Source of the DNA: Sulfitobacter sp. D7
GTDB taxonomy: Bacteria > Pseudomonadota > Alphaproteobacteria > Rhodobacterales > Rhodobacteraceae
Assembly: GCF_003611275.1 (NCBI RefSeq)
Contig: NZ_CP020694.1
Coordinates: 1,798,001-1,862,000 of the forward strand
Length of the DNA stretch: 64,000 nt
Direction of reading: 5' to 3'
The position numbers and the translations under genes were made by a program. Each line of letters starts with the position of its first letter. Position 1 is the first letter of the stretch. This document shows, one piece after another, positions 34,878 through 43,112 of this stretch. Below the pieces are notes generated by a model. It had not been told where the DNA came from and made no database searches. It saw nothing but the letters and a program-made list of their open reading frames with translations.

Positions 34878-35288
34878 ATGGCCACGCCTGCCTTTGAAGA
34901 ACTGGTCGAGGATTTCGAGTTTCTGGACGATTGGGAAGACCGCTACCGCCATGTGATCGACCTTGGTAAAGCGATGGACCCGCTGCCCGAGCCGCTGCGC
35001 GTGCCGGCGACCAAGGTCGACGGCTGCGCCTCTCAGGTCTGGCTTCATGCACAGTTTGACGGCGGCAAGCTGCATTTTGACGGCGCAAGCGACGCGATGA
35101 TCGTCTCGGGGCTGATCGCGGTTTTGCGAAATCTTTACAACGGTTTGACGCCTGCCGAAGTGGGCGCTGTCGATGCCAAAGCGGAACTTGCGCGGCTGGG
35201 ATTGAATGACCACCTCTCGGCGCAACGCTCCAACGGGTTGCGCGCGATGATTGAGCGCGTGCGCGAGACGGCCGCTCAGGAAGCCTGA
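34878..35288 (+). CDS. sufE: Cysteine desulfuration protein SufE
   Basis: A 136-residue sulfur acceptor that takes persulfide sulfur from SufS for Fe-S cluster assembly. The acceptor is Cys50 in KVDGCASQVWLHA; FEELVEDFEFLDDWEDRYRH is the family N-terminus. The ATG at 34878 starts the conserved sequence. No other suf genes are near. Confidence 0.95.
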   Translation: MATPAFEELVEDFEFLDDWEDRYRHVIDLGKAMDPLPEPLRVPATKVDGCASQVWLHAQFDGGKLHFDGASDAMIVSGLIAVLRNLYNGLTPAEVGAVDAKAELARLGLNDHLSAQRSNGLRAMIERVRETAAQEA

Positions 35289-35291
35289 CGG

Positions 35292-35936
35292 TTAAAGGTC
35301 GCGCAAAGCGGTCTGCAAATCCCCGTAGCCCGTGAAGCGCCGCTCGAACGCAAGGCCGAGCCGCGCGGCGCAGCCTTGCGCCTTTTCGGTCAGCGCCGGG
35401 TCGTCCGTCTGCGCCTGATAGACCAGTTTCTCGTAATTGCCGAAATACATATCGCGCAGTTCCGGGTGCCGGTCGAGTCCCATTGGCTTGATGATGAAAG
35501 CCTCAAACTGCCGCACCAGAAAATCGGTGAGGTAGAAGGTGGTGATCTCATCTTCCGAGGTTTTGGCGAAACTCTCGTTGCCCTGAAAAAAGCTGTAGCA
35601 ATGTGGCCCTGCGACCATCTGCACGCCCATCTCTTCGCAGGCCCGCTCCAGCCCGCCGCCCGTCCCGCAATCGGCGTAGACGACAAAGAAATCGTCATAG
35701 TCCGCGCGGTGTTTGGCGACCGTGTCGCGCACCGCTTGGGTGATCTTTTCCGGGTAGAGGTGATATTTCGCGGGCAGGCAGGTCAGGTCAAGATGGGTCC
35801 AGCCGTTCGCGGCCTTCAAATCCAGTATCTCACGGGCCAGCGCGCCACAGGCGATCAGCAGAATGCGGCCCGCGCGGGTGGGCGCGAGCCCCTCTTGGGT
35901 GAGGGTCCGATCATCTGGCAGATTGCTGTCGCTCAT
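35292..35936 (-). CDS. DUF1638 domain protein (probable metal-binding, corrinoid-linked)
   Basis: A 214-residue soluble protein of unassigned DUF1638. Conserved-looking Cys/His positions are Cys30 (LLIACGALAREIL), Cys53/His59 (LTCLPAKYHLYPEK), Cys90 (VYADCGTGGGLE) and His112/Cys113 (GPHCYSFF), suggesting a metal site. DUF1638 genes are often neighbours of corrinoid proteins and corrinoid-dependent methyltransferases. Here it follows the B12-binding protein gene by 55 bp on the same strand, so it is probably co-transcribed with it. A role in corrinoid methyl transfer or reactivation is inference. Confidence 0.85.
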   Translation of the reverse strand: MSDSNLPDDRTLTQEGLAPTRAGRILLIACGALAREILDLKAANGWTHLDLTCLPAKYHLYPEKITQAVRDTVAKHRADYDDFFVVYADCGTGGGLERACEEMGVQMVAGPHCYSFFQGNESFAKTSEDEITTFYLTDFLVRQFEAFIIKPMGLDRHPELRDMYFGNYEKLVYQAQTDDPALTEKAQGCAARLGLAFERRFTGYGDLQTALRDL

Positions 35937-35991
35937 GGCGTCACCATCGCATGTCACCGATGCCAAAGCCAAGTGGAGCGGTGCCAGCAGC

Positions 35992-36690
35992 CTAGGCGTT
36001 GGCGGAGTTATGTTTCCGACCCATCCAGTCTTTGGCCGTTTCCACTGCTACGGCGGCATCGCGGCAATAGGCGTCAGCCCCGATGGCCTTGCCGAACTCT
36101 TCGTTCAGCGGCGCGCCACCGACCAGCACGATATAGTCGTCGCGCTTGCCCTGTTCGATCAGCGTGTCGATCACAACTTTCATATAGGGCATGGTCGTGG
36201 TCAGCAGGGCGGACATGCCGAGGATGTCGGCCTGTTCCGTCTCAAGCGCTTCTAGATAGGCTTCGACCGCGTTGTTGATGCCCAGATCGACAACTTCGAA
36301 ACCCGCGCCTTCCATCATCATGCCAACGAGGTTTTTGCCGATGTCGTGGATGTCGCCTTTGACCGTGCCAATCACCATTTTGCCCACCCGGGGCGCGCCG
36401 GTTTCGGCCAGGAGCGGTTTGAGGATGGCCATGCCGCCCTTCATCGCATTAGCGGCCAGCAGCACTTCGGGCACAAAGAGGATACCGTCGCGGAAATCCG
36501 CGCCCACGATGGTCATGCCGCCGACCAGCGCTTTGGTCAGAACCTCATAGGGTTCCCAACCGCGGTCGAGCAGGATTTGCACCCCTTCTTCGATCTCTTC
36601 CTTAAGACCGTCATAGAGGTCATCGAACATCTGCTGGACCAGTTCTTCATCGTCCAACTCGGCCAGGATGATATCGTCTTCTTCTGACAT
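35992..36690 (-). CDS. Corrinoid protein: B12-binding component of a probable split methionine synthase
   Basis: A 232-residue protein with a helical B12-binding cap (about 20-100) and a cobalamin-binding Rossmann domain (about 103-225). The cobalt-ligating histidine is His115 in GDIHDIGKN (DxHxxG); SALLTTTMPYM and VLVGGAPL complete the site. It resembles MtbC/MttC corrinoid proteins and the middle part of MetH. With the homocysteine methyltransferase 1.3 kb away it probably forms the split MetH reported in Phaeobacter inhibens, carrying methyl groups from a pterin-binding partner to homocysteine. ATG 36690 begins MSEEDD. Confidence 0.9.
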   Translation of the reverse strand: MSEEDDIILAELDDEELVQQMFDDLYDGLKEEIEEGVQILLDRGWEPYEVLTKALVGGMTIVGADFRDGILFVPEVLLAANAMKGGMAILKPLLAETGAPRVGKMVIGTVKGDIHDIGKNLVGMMMEGAGFEVVDLGINNAVEAYLEALETEQADILGMSALLTTTMPYMKVVIDTLIEQGKRDDYIVLVGGAPLNEEFGKAIGADAYCRDAAVAVETAKDWMGRKHNSANA

Positions 36691-36846
36691 GGTGTTTCCT
36701 TCTGCTGGGCGTGCAGGTGCATGACACTTGGGCCCTTGTCTCACGGAATGTTAGCGCCGGGGTCGCGGTTTGCGACATCGGCCGCGCCATGCGCGACGCC
36801 TTGGGAGCAAACTACTGCTTTTTGCGGTGTAAGGACAAGGGTTTGC

Positions 36847-36860
36847 GCAAGTTTACTTGC
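36847..36860. promoter_or_regulatory. Short inverted repeat GCAAGT-TT-ACTTGC
   Basis: A perfect 6-bp-arm palindrome in the divergent gap between the corrinoid protein and the radical SAM gene, five bases before the LexA-type box. Regulator unknown. Confidence 0.35.
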
Positions 36861-36864
36861 TGAT

Positions 36865-36879
36865 GTTCGCACAATGTTC
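36865..36879 (+). promoter_or_regulatory. Alphaproteobacterial LexA (SOS) box
   Basis: GTTCGCACAATGTTC matches the direct-repeat operator GTTC-N7-GTTC of alphaproteobacterial LexA exactly. It ends 12 bp before the ATG of the SplB-like radical SAM gene, where bound repressor would block transcription or initiation. One chance occurrence per 64 kb of an 8-base fixed motif is not negligible, but position and target function argue for a real site. Confidence 0.65.
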
Positions 36880-36891
36880 TAACCTTCTTTC

Positions 36892-37968
36892 ATGGATAGG
36901 GAAGACCAGCGATTCCGCGTGCTTGGCCGCGCGGCAGGCAGCAATGACGCAGGCCGGTTTGAGCGTCACGCCCGCGTGGCGGAGGACGATGGCTGGGCAC
37001 GGGAAGAGGTGCTTCCGGTGCTGCGTACCAACACCAGCATCGAGGTGCCGCGCCGGGTAATTACCTACAACCGCTCGCCGGATCTGCCCTTTGATCGGTC
37101 GATCAACCCTTATCGCGGCTGCGAACATGGCTGCGTTTACTGTTTCGCGCGGCCCAGCCATGCCTACCTCGGCCTGTCTCCGGGCTTGGATTTTGAGACG
37201 CAGCTGATCGCCCGGCCCGAAGCGCCGGGCGTTCTGGCGCGGGAACTGCGGTCGAAGCGTTATCAGGTCGCGCCCATCGCCATCGGCACTAACACCGATC
37301 CGTACCAGCCCATCGAAAAGACCCATGGCATCATGCGGGAGTGTCTTGAGGTGCTGTCTGAATTCAATCACCCGGTGGCAATCGTCACTAAGGGCAGCCT
37401 GATCGAACGCGACATCGACATTCTGGGCGATATGGCCGAGCGCGGATTGGCGGCGGTTGGCATTTCGGTGACTACGCTGGACGCAAAGCTCAGCCGTTTG
37501 ATGGAACCGCGCGCGCCCGCACCGCAGCGGCGGCTGCAGGTGATCCGAAAGCTGTCGGAGGCTGGCATCCCGGTGCGGATCATGGCGTCCCCAATGGTTC
37601 CGGCGCTGACCGACCCGGAGTTGGAGGCGATCCTTGCCGCCGGACGTGACGCCGGGGCGCGGCACGCCAGTTGGATCATGCTGCGCCTACCGCGTGAGGT
37701 GTCGCCGCTGGTGCAAGAGTGGCTCGCCACCCATTACCCCGACCGGGCCGAGCGGATCATGGCGCGGCTGCGCGATATGCATGGGGGCAAGGAATACGAT
37801 GCGGGCTGGCACAAACGCATGCGGGGCGAGGGGCCCTATGCGCAGATGGTGGCCCAGCGGTTTGATCTGGCAGTCAAACGTCTGGGGCTGACCCGCGCGG
37901 GCGTGCCGCTGCGCTGCGATCTGTTTCGACCGCCCTCCGAAAAGGGCGATCAATTGAGCTTGTTTTGA
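36892..37968 (+). CDS. PA0069-family radical SAM protein (SplB-like)
   Basis: A 358-residue radical SAM enzyme of the PA0069 type, related to spore photoproduct lyase. The 4Fe-4S cluster cysteines are Cys77, Cys81 and Cys84 in YRGCEHGCVYCFARPSH; the spacing is CX3CX2C. IGTNTDPYQPIEK and MVPALTDPELEAIL are family-typical. The substrate is unknown; DNA or nucleotide repair is the usual guess and fits the LexA-type box directly upstream. It lies in opposite orientation between the two split-MetH genes. Confidence 0.9.
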   Translation: MDREDQRFRVLGRAAGSNDAGRFERHARVAEDDGWAREEVLPVLRTNTSIEVPRRVITYNRSPDLPFDRSINPYRGCEHGCVYCFARPSHAYLGLSPGLDFETQLIARPEAPGVLARELRSKRYQVAPIAIGTNTDPYQPIEKTHGIMRECLEVLSEFNHPVAIVTKGSLIERDIDILGDMAERGLAAVGISVTTLDAKLSRLMEPRAPAPQRRLQVIRKLSEAGIPVRIMASPMVPALTDPELEAILAAGRDAGARHASWIMLRLPREVSPLVQEWLATHYPDRAERIMARLRDMHGGKEYDAGWHKRMRGEGPYAQMVAQRFDLAVKRLGLTRAGVPLRCDLFRPPSEKGDQLSLF

Positions 37969-37971
37969 AGC

Positions 37972-38985
37972 TTAGCTCCGGCGGCGGCCACGGCGCGGCG
38001 CGCGCACTGGACCTTGCCCGTCGGTGCCGTCGCTTTCGGACGAGAAATCACCGATCTCTTCGCGGATTTGCTCCAACGTCGGGGCGGGACCTTTTTCCGT
38101 GCTATCGAGCGCTTCGCGCATCGCGACCAGATGCTCGGGCAGGGTGCCGCAGCAACCGCCGATGACGCTGGCCCCCGCGTCACGCGCCATGGTCGCATAG
38201 CGCGCCATCAACTCGGGCGTGCCGTCGTAATGGATGTGGCCTTCGACGTATTTCGGGATGCCCGCGTTGCCCTTGGAGATGATCGGCAGCGTGCCATTCT
38301 TGGCGGCGAAACCGAGTACCGTGCGCAGCAGGTCAGACGCGCCCGTGCCGCAGTTGGCACCATATGCCAGCGGTATGTTGTCCAGCCCGTGCACCATATC
38401 GACCATCCCTTCGGAGGTCAGGCCCATCATCGTACGGCCCGCGGTGTCAAAGCTCATCGTGCCGCACCATGGCAGACCCGCCAGCGCAAAGCCTTCGGCA
38501 GCGGCGCGGTATTCTTCGGGGGCGCTGATCGTTTCCAGCCAGCCAATATCGGCACCACCAGCTTTGAGGCCGTCGGCAGTCTCATGGAACATCTCAACGG
38601 CGAGGGAATGGGTCAGGGTGCCGACCGGCTCCATGATCTCACCCGTGGGGCCGACAGAGCCTGCGACGATGACTTTGCGCTCGGCGGTATCGGCCACTTC
38701 GCGTGCCAGTTCGGCAGAGACGCGGCTCAACTCATGCACCCGCTTTTCGGCACCGTGCAGCTTGAGCCGCGAAGCATTCGCCCCAAAAGAGTTGGTCAGG
38801 AACAGATCACTGCCCGAATCCACCGCGAAACGGTAAAGCTTGATGATCTTCTTCGGCTCATCGGTGTTCCACATCTCAGGCGCGTCGCCCGACATCAGCC
38901 CCATGTTGAACAGATTGGTGCCCGTGGCTCCATCCGCGAGCAATGTGCCCTTTTCAGCCAAAAGATCGGTGAATGCGTTGCTCAT
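37972..38985 (-). CDS. bmt: Homocysteine S-methyltransferase (BHMT/MetH N-terminal type)
   Basis: A 337-residue zinc-dependent barrel enzyme. Zinc ligands are Cys212 in GANCGTG and Cys278/Cys279 in IGGCCGT; LLADGATGTNLFNMG and LTNSFGANASRL are N-terminal motifs. It is usually labelled betaine-homocysteine methyltransferase. The corrinoid protein nearby makes the methyltransferase part of a split cobalamin-dependent methionine synthase more likely. The end is an acidic then Arg-rich tail (RAPRRGRRRS). AGGAG lies 5-6 bp before the ATG, and a palindrome lies about 60 bp upstream. Confidence 0.9.
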   Translation of the reverse strand: MSNAFTDLLAEKGTLLADGATGTNLFNMGLMSGDAPEMWNTDEPKKIIKLYRFAVDSGSDLFLTNSFGANASRLKLHGAEKRVHELSRVSAELAREVADTAERKVIVAGSVGPTGEIMEPVGTLTHSLAVEMFHETADGLKAGGADIGWLETISAPEEYRAAAEGFALAGLPWCGTMSFDTAGRTMMGLTSEGMVDMVHGLDNIPLAYGANCGTGASDLLRTVLGFAAKNGTLPIISKGNAGIPKYVEGHIHYDGTPELMARYATMARDAGASVIGGCCGTLPEHLVAMREALDSTEKGPAPTLEQIREEIGDFSSESDGTDGQGPVRAPRRGRRRS

Positions 38986-39045
38986 GGGGGCTCCTGTAGG
39001 GTCTGGGAATTTCGCCTGATGTCATGATGCCTTCATGGGGGCAAT

Positions 39046-39071
39046 CTCATAATATTCATCTTCATTATGAG
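39046..39071. promoter_or_regulatory. Inverted repeat CTCATAAT-N10-ATTATGAG upstream of the homocysteine methyltransferase
   Basis: Two perfect 8-bp arms separated by 10 bp, in an AT-rich patch of an otherwise GC-rich gap, 60 bp before the methyltransferase start. It looks like a dimeric repressor operator overlapping a promoter (TATTAT hexamer on the minus strand). The regulator is unknown; a methionine/SAH-responsive one is a guess. Confidence 0.5.
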
Positions 39072-39117
39072 GACAGGCAAGGCGGGTCACCCCGGCGCGT
39101 GGCCGGGGTGGAATGGG

Positions 39118-39435
39118 TTAGCTGGTCTCGCTCAGCAGCTGCGCTTTGGCTTCGACCATTAGCGCCTGCATCTTGGCGCGGATCGTTGCCTCATCGGCGC
39201 GGTCGCCCAGATCGCCCGAGACTTTGCGGTAAACATCCTCGTCGCCCGCCTCTTCAAAGTCGGATTTCACCACCTCTTTGGCGTAGTCGTCGGCGTCGCT
39301 GCCCGATTTGCCTAAAAGTTCAGCAGCCCAGAGGCCCAGAAGTTTGTTGCGGCGCGCTTCGGCGCGGAATTGCATGTCTGCATCATGGGCGAACTTGCTT
39401 TCAAAGGCATTTGCACGGTCGTCGAACTTGCTCAT
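39118..39435 (-). CDS. F1Fo-ATPase inhibitor zeta subunit (DUF1476)
   Basis: A 105-residue helical protein of DUF1476, characterised in Paracoccus denitrificans as the zeta subunit that binds the F1 sector and blocks ATP hydrolysis. The inhibitory N-terminus is SKFDDRANAFESKFAHDADM, followed by FRAEARRNKLLGLWAAELLG, and a four-helix body continuing with YAKEVVKSDFEEAGDEDV. It diverges from purC. This family is restricted to Alphaproteobacteria. Confidence 0.93.
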   Translation of the reverse strand: MSKFDDRANAFESKFAHDADMQFRAEARRNKLLGLWAAELLGKSGSDADDYAKEVVKSDFEEAGDEDVYRKVSGDLGDRADEATIRAKMQALMVEAKAQLLSETS

Positions 39436-39602
39436 AGCGGGTCTCCGATTGCTGGTGTTACCCTATTCATATGCGGTCGCCCCCGCGTTCCCACAAGTGG
39501 CGCGTCAAAGGTGACGGGCCATGCTTGCAGCAGCGGGGTGGTTGCACTAAGAGAAGCGCAAGCGGCGGGGATGTTCCCGGCCCCCTGTTGGAAAGGATGC
39601 CC

Positions 39603-40364
39603 ATGGCCCGGCGCAACAAGATCTACGAAGGCAAGGCAAAGATCCTCTATGAAGGTCCTGAGCCCGGTACCATCGTGCAATATTTCAAAGACGATGCCAC
39701 CGCCTTTAACGCCGAGAAGAAAGCCACGATCGAGGGCAAGGGCGTGTTGAACAACCGCCTGTCCGAGTTCTTTATGACCGGGCTGAACAACATCGGCGTG
39801 CCGACGCATTTTATCAAACGCCTGAACATGCGCGAACAGCTCGTGCGGCAGGTTGAGATCATTCCGCTGGAAGTGATCGTGCGCAACTATGCGGCGGGCT
39901 CCATGTCCAAGCGGTTGGGGATCGAAGAGGGCACGCAACTGCCGCGCCCGATTGTCGAGTATTGCTACAAAGACGACGCGCTTGGTGATCCGCTGGTCAC
40001 CGAAGAGCATATCGCCGCCTTTGGCTGGGCAACCCAGCAAGACATGGACGATATTCTGAGCCTCGCGCTGCGGGTCAACGACTTTATGTCGGGCGTCATG
40101 ATGGCCGTCGGCATCAAGCTGGTGGACTTCAAGATCGAGATTGGCCGCGTTTACGATGGTGACTTCCAGCGTCTGATCGTCGCCGATGAGATCAGCCCCG
40201 ACAGCTGCCGTCTGTGGGACATCGAGACGGGCCAGAAACTCGACAAAGATGTGTTCCGCCGCGATCTGGGCTCGCTCACCGATGCCTATACCGAAGTGGC
40301 CAAACGTCTCGGCGTCATGCCCAAGAACAATGCGCCGGTCTCCAAGCCGACGTTGATCAACTAA
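39603..40364 (+). CDS. purC: SAICAR synthase
   Basis: A 253-residue ligase of purine synthesis joining CAIR and aspartate. It has [45 protein letters not shown] and the signature [15 protein letters not shown]. The ATG at 39603 has GGAAAGGA upstream. It starts a purC-purS-purQ run. Confidence 0.97.
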   Translation: MARRNKIYEGKAKILYEGPEPGTIVQYFKDDATAFNAEKKATIEGKGVLNNRLSEFFMTGLNNIGVPTHFIKRLNMREQLVRQVEIIPLEVIVRNYAAGSMSKRLGIEEGTQLPRPIVEYCYKDDALGDPLVTEEHIAAFGWATQQDMDDILSLALRVNDFMSGVMMAVGIKLVDFKIEIGRVYDGDFQRLIVADEISPDSCRLWDIETGQKLDKDVFRRDLGSLTDAYTEVAKRLGVMPKNNAPVSKPTLIN

Positions 40365-40412
40365 CGCGGCTTCGCCGTTCAATTTGCAGATGTTACAAAG
40401 GGGTGTCGCGCC

Positions 40413-40643
40413 ATGAAAGCACGGGTGCATGTGATGCTGAAGAACGGGGTTCTCGACCCTCAGGGCGAAGCTGTCCGCCACGCGCTCGGAGCCTTGGGCT
40501 TTGACGGGGTGAACGGCGTGCGTCAGGGTAAGGTGATCGAGCTTGACCTCGCCGAGGGCACGACCGAGGCCGATGTGACCGCCATGTGCGAAAAGCTCTT
40601 GGCCAATACGGTGATCGAATCCTATTCGGTGGAGCTGGCCTGA
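40413..40643 (+). CDS. purS: Phosphoribosylformylglycinamidine synthase subunit PurS
   Basis: A 76-residue small subunit that holds PurL and PurQ together in the three-part FGAM synthase. Sequence pattern: [38 protein letters not shown] and [11 protein letters not shown]. One base of its stop overlaps purQ (TGATG). purL itself is not in this window. Confidence 0.96.
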   Translation: MKARVHVMLKNGVLDPQGEAVRHALGALGFDGVNGVRQGKVIELDLAEGTTEADVTAMCEKLLANTVIESYSVELA

Positions 40644-41311
40644 TGCACGCAGCGGTAGTTGTCTTCCCCGGGTCCAATTGCGACCGCGACCTTGCCGTGG
40701 CTTTCAAAGCCGCGGGCGCCAAGGTTTCCATGGTCTGGCACAAGGACAGCGAACTGCCGCAAGGCGTTGATATGGTAGGCATTCCCGGCGGGTTCTCCTA
40801 TGGGGATTACCTGCGCTGCGGGGCCATTGCCGCGAATTCGCCGATCTGCCGCTCTGTGGCGGCTCATGCGCAGCGCGGCGGCTATGTGCTGGGCATTTGC
40901 AACGGATTTCAGGTGCTGACCGAAACCGGCCTGCTGCCGGGCGCGCTGCTGCGCAATGCAGGGCTGAAGTACATCTGCAAGACTGTAGGTCTCAAGGTTG
41001 AGACCACGGCCAGCGACTACACCAACGGCTACAGCGCCGGTCAGGTGATCAACATTCCGATCGCGCACCACGATGGCAATTACTTTGCCGACGATGAGAC
41101 CATCGCGAAACTGCGCGGCGAAGATCGTGTGGCTTTCAGCTATGCCGAGAACCCAAACGGGGCGCGCGACGATATTGCGGGCATCCTGTCGGAAAACCGC
41201 CGTGTGCTGGGCATGATGCCGCATCCTGAGCGGGCGGCGGAAGCGGCTCATGGCAATACGGATGGGGCGGCGCTCTTCCGCGCATTGACCGGCGCGCTGC
41301 AGACCGCTTGA
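40643..41311 (+). CDS. purQ: Phosphoribosylformylglycinamidine synthase subunit PurQ
   Basis: A 222-residue class I glutamine amidotransferase supplying ammonia to PurL. The nucleophile is the cysteine in [10 protein letters not shown]; the catalytic His/Glu pair is in MPHPERAAE near the C-terminus; [14 protein letters not shown] is the N-terminus. Overlaps purS by one base. Confidence 0.97.
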   Translation: MHAAVVVFPGSNCDRDLAVAFKAAGAKVSMVWHKDSELPQGVDMVGIPGGFSYGDYLRCGAIAANSPICRSVAAHAQRGGYVLGICNGFQVLTETGLLPGALLRNAGLKYICKTVGLKVETTASDYTNGYSAGQVINIPIAHHDGNYFADDETIAKLRGEDRVAFSYAENPNGARDDIAGILSENRRVLGMMPHPERAAEAAHGNTDGAALFRALTGALQTA

Positions 41312-41347
41312 CTTGAGTGCATCGCACGTAGCGCGTAGATTGCCGCG

Positions 41348-43108
41348 ATGAGTGATGCATCCGGTTCCGAAGGCAATAGCATGGCCGTATCCTGGCGGGT
41401 GCGGTTTGCCATTGCATTGCTGATGATCCTCGCCGTGGTGACGATCTCGATCACCAACAAGCTGCTGACCGACCGTTTTACCGAAAGCACCCGCAACCGC
41501 GCGGAACTGCGCATCGCGCTATACAGCGGCAACCTGCTGGCCGAGTTGCGGCAAAACGCGATTGTGCCACAGCTTTTGGCGCGCGACCCCACGTTGATCG
41601 GGGCGCTGCAATCGGCGGACTATTCCTTGTCGACACAGCGGCTTATCTCTTTCGTTGAGGAAATCGGCGCGGCATCCTTGATGCTATATGACATCGATGG
41701 GCGCACCGTGGCGGCGACGGACCGGAATCGCCTCGGCTCCGCCCATAAATCCGAGCCCTATTTCGTTGATGCCATCCGCTCAAATGCGACGATCTTTTCG
41801 ACCATTGAGCGTGAGCAGGGCGGCTATCGCTTCCTCTATTCGCGGCGCATGCAGTCTGGCGGGACCACACTTGGGGTGATCGCCGTTGAGGTTGATCTGC
41901 AAAAGTTTGAACGGGCTTGGGCCGGGATCTCGGACGCGGTCATCGTGATGGACAGCACGGGCGAGATTATCCTCGCCACCGAGTCGCGTTGGCGCGGGCT
42001 GACAGAACCCGAAGCGCTGGCCAACCACACGCCCCAAAGCGCCATTGAACGCGCCATTCAAGCCACCACCGATTGGACCGCGCTGCCGCCCGATGCCTAT
42101 CTGCAGGGCGAGGCGGTGATGCGGCTGGAAAACCGGATACCGTTCCGCGGCTGGCGGATGAGCAGCTACACAACCTATGCCTCGGTCCGCGAAAAGGTGA
42201 ACGGCGTGCTGGCGTTGGAGGTCATGGGCTTTGCGATCCTGCTGGCGTTGGCCTTCTATTTCCTGAGCCGCCGCACGGCGGGGCGGCTGGCGATCTTTCA
42301 ACGGGAATCGGCGAAACTCAGGGCCCTGAACCTTGCCCTCCAACGTGAGATCGCTGAGCGCAAGCGGGTGCAACAGACCCTCGCCGTGGCCGAGCAAACC
42401 CTAGAACAGTCATCAAAACTTGCCGCATTGGGTGAAATGTCTGCCGCCGTCAGCCATGAGTTGAACCAACCGCTTGCGGCGATGAAAACCTATCTAGCGG
42501 GCGCGCGGCTTTTGCTGAACCGCAACCGGCAGGATGAGGCGCTGTCGTCCTTTGGGCGCATCGACGACCTGATCGAACGAATGGGCGCGATCACCCGGCA
42601 GCTTAAATCCTATGCCCGCAAGGGGCAGGAGGCCTTCTCTCCGGTTGATATGGGCGCGGCGCTGGCGTCTTCCCTGTCGATGATGGAGCCGCAGTTGCGC
42701 CAGCGACAGGTTCAGATCAGCCGCATCCTGCCCGATAATCCCGTCATGGTGATGGGAGACCGTATGCGGATCGAACAAGTTATGGTAAACCTGTTAAGAA
42801 ACGCATTAGACGCAACAAAATCGGAACGAAACCCTCAGGTGGACATTATACTATCAGCGGGGGAGACGGCGACATTAACCGTGCGCGACAATGGCCCGGG
42901 GATTGAGGACTTGGACGCGCTGTTCGAACCTTTTTACACGACCAAACAGCCCGGCGATGGTGTTGGGCTGGGTCTTGCCATTTCATCGGGGATCGTCAAC
43001 GACCTTGGGGGACGGCTTATGGCGCGCAACGGACAAAACGGTGGCGCTGTATTTGAGATGCAACTGCCTATATTGGCAGATGAAACGAAGATAGAAGCGG
43101 CGGAGTGA
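41348..43108 (+). CDS. dctB: C4-dicarboxylate-type sensor histidine kinase DctB
   Basis: A 586-residue membrane kinase. Membrane segments at about 18-38 and 286-308 bracket a double-Cache periplasmic sensor (LASLMLYDIDGRTVAATDRN-like core, YRFLYSRRM). A coiled coil follows, then the phosphoacceptor His370 in AAVSHELNQPLAAMKTYL, typical of DctB, and an ATPase domain with LLRNALDA, DNGPGIED and VGLGLAI. DctB senses C4-dicarboxylates; the ligand here is not proven and no dctPQM transporter adjoins. The regulator gene starts 4 bp after its stop. Confidence 0.9.
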   Translation: MSDASGSEGNSMAVSWRVRFAIALLMILAVVTISITNKLLTDRFTESTRNRAELRIALYSGNLLAELRQNAIVPQLLARDPTLIGALQSADYSLSTQRLISFVEEIGAASLMLYDIDGRTVAATDRNRLGSAHKSEPYFVDAIRSNATIFSTIEREQGGYRFLYSRRMQSGGTTLGVIAVEVDLQKFERAWAGISDAVIVMDSTGEIILATESRWRGLTEPEALANHTPQSAIERAIQATTDWTALPPDAYLQGEAVMRLENRIPFRGWRMSSYTTYASVREKVNGVLALEVMGFAILLALAFYFLSRRTAGRLAIFQRESAKLRALNLALQREIAERKRVQQTLAVAEQTLEQSSKLAALGEMSAAVSHELNQPLAAMKTYLAGARLLLNRNRQDEALSSFGRIDDLIERMGAITRQLKSYARKGQEAFSPVDMGAALASSLSMMEPQLRQRQVQISRILPDNPVMVMGDRMRIEQVMVNLLRNALDATKSERNPQVDIILSAGETATLTVRDNGPGIEDLDALFEPFYTTKQPGDGVGLGLAISSGIVNDLGGRLMARNGQNGGAVFEMQLPILADETKIEAAE

Positions 43109-43112
43109 ACGC

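Noticed and set aside
36691..36891. Possible cobalamin riboswitch upstream of the corrinoid protein gene
   Set aside because: The gap is only about 200 bp, shared with the radical SAM promoter, and I could not find the B12-box pattern or supporting stems.
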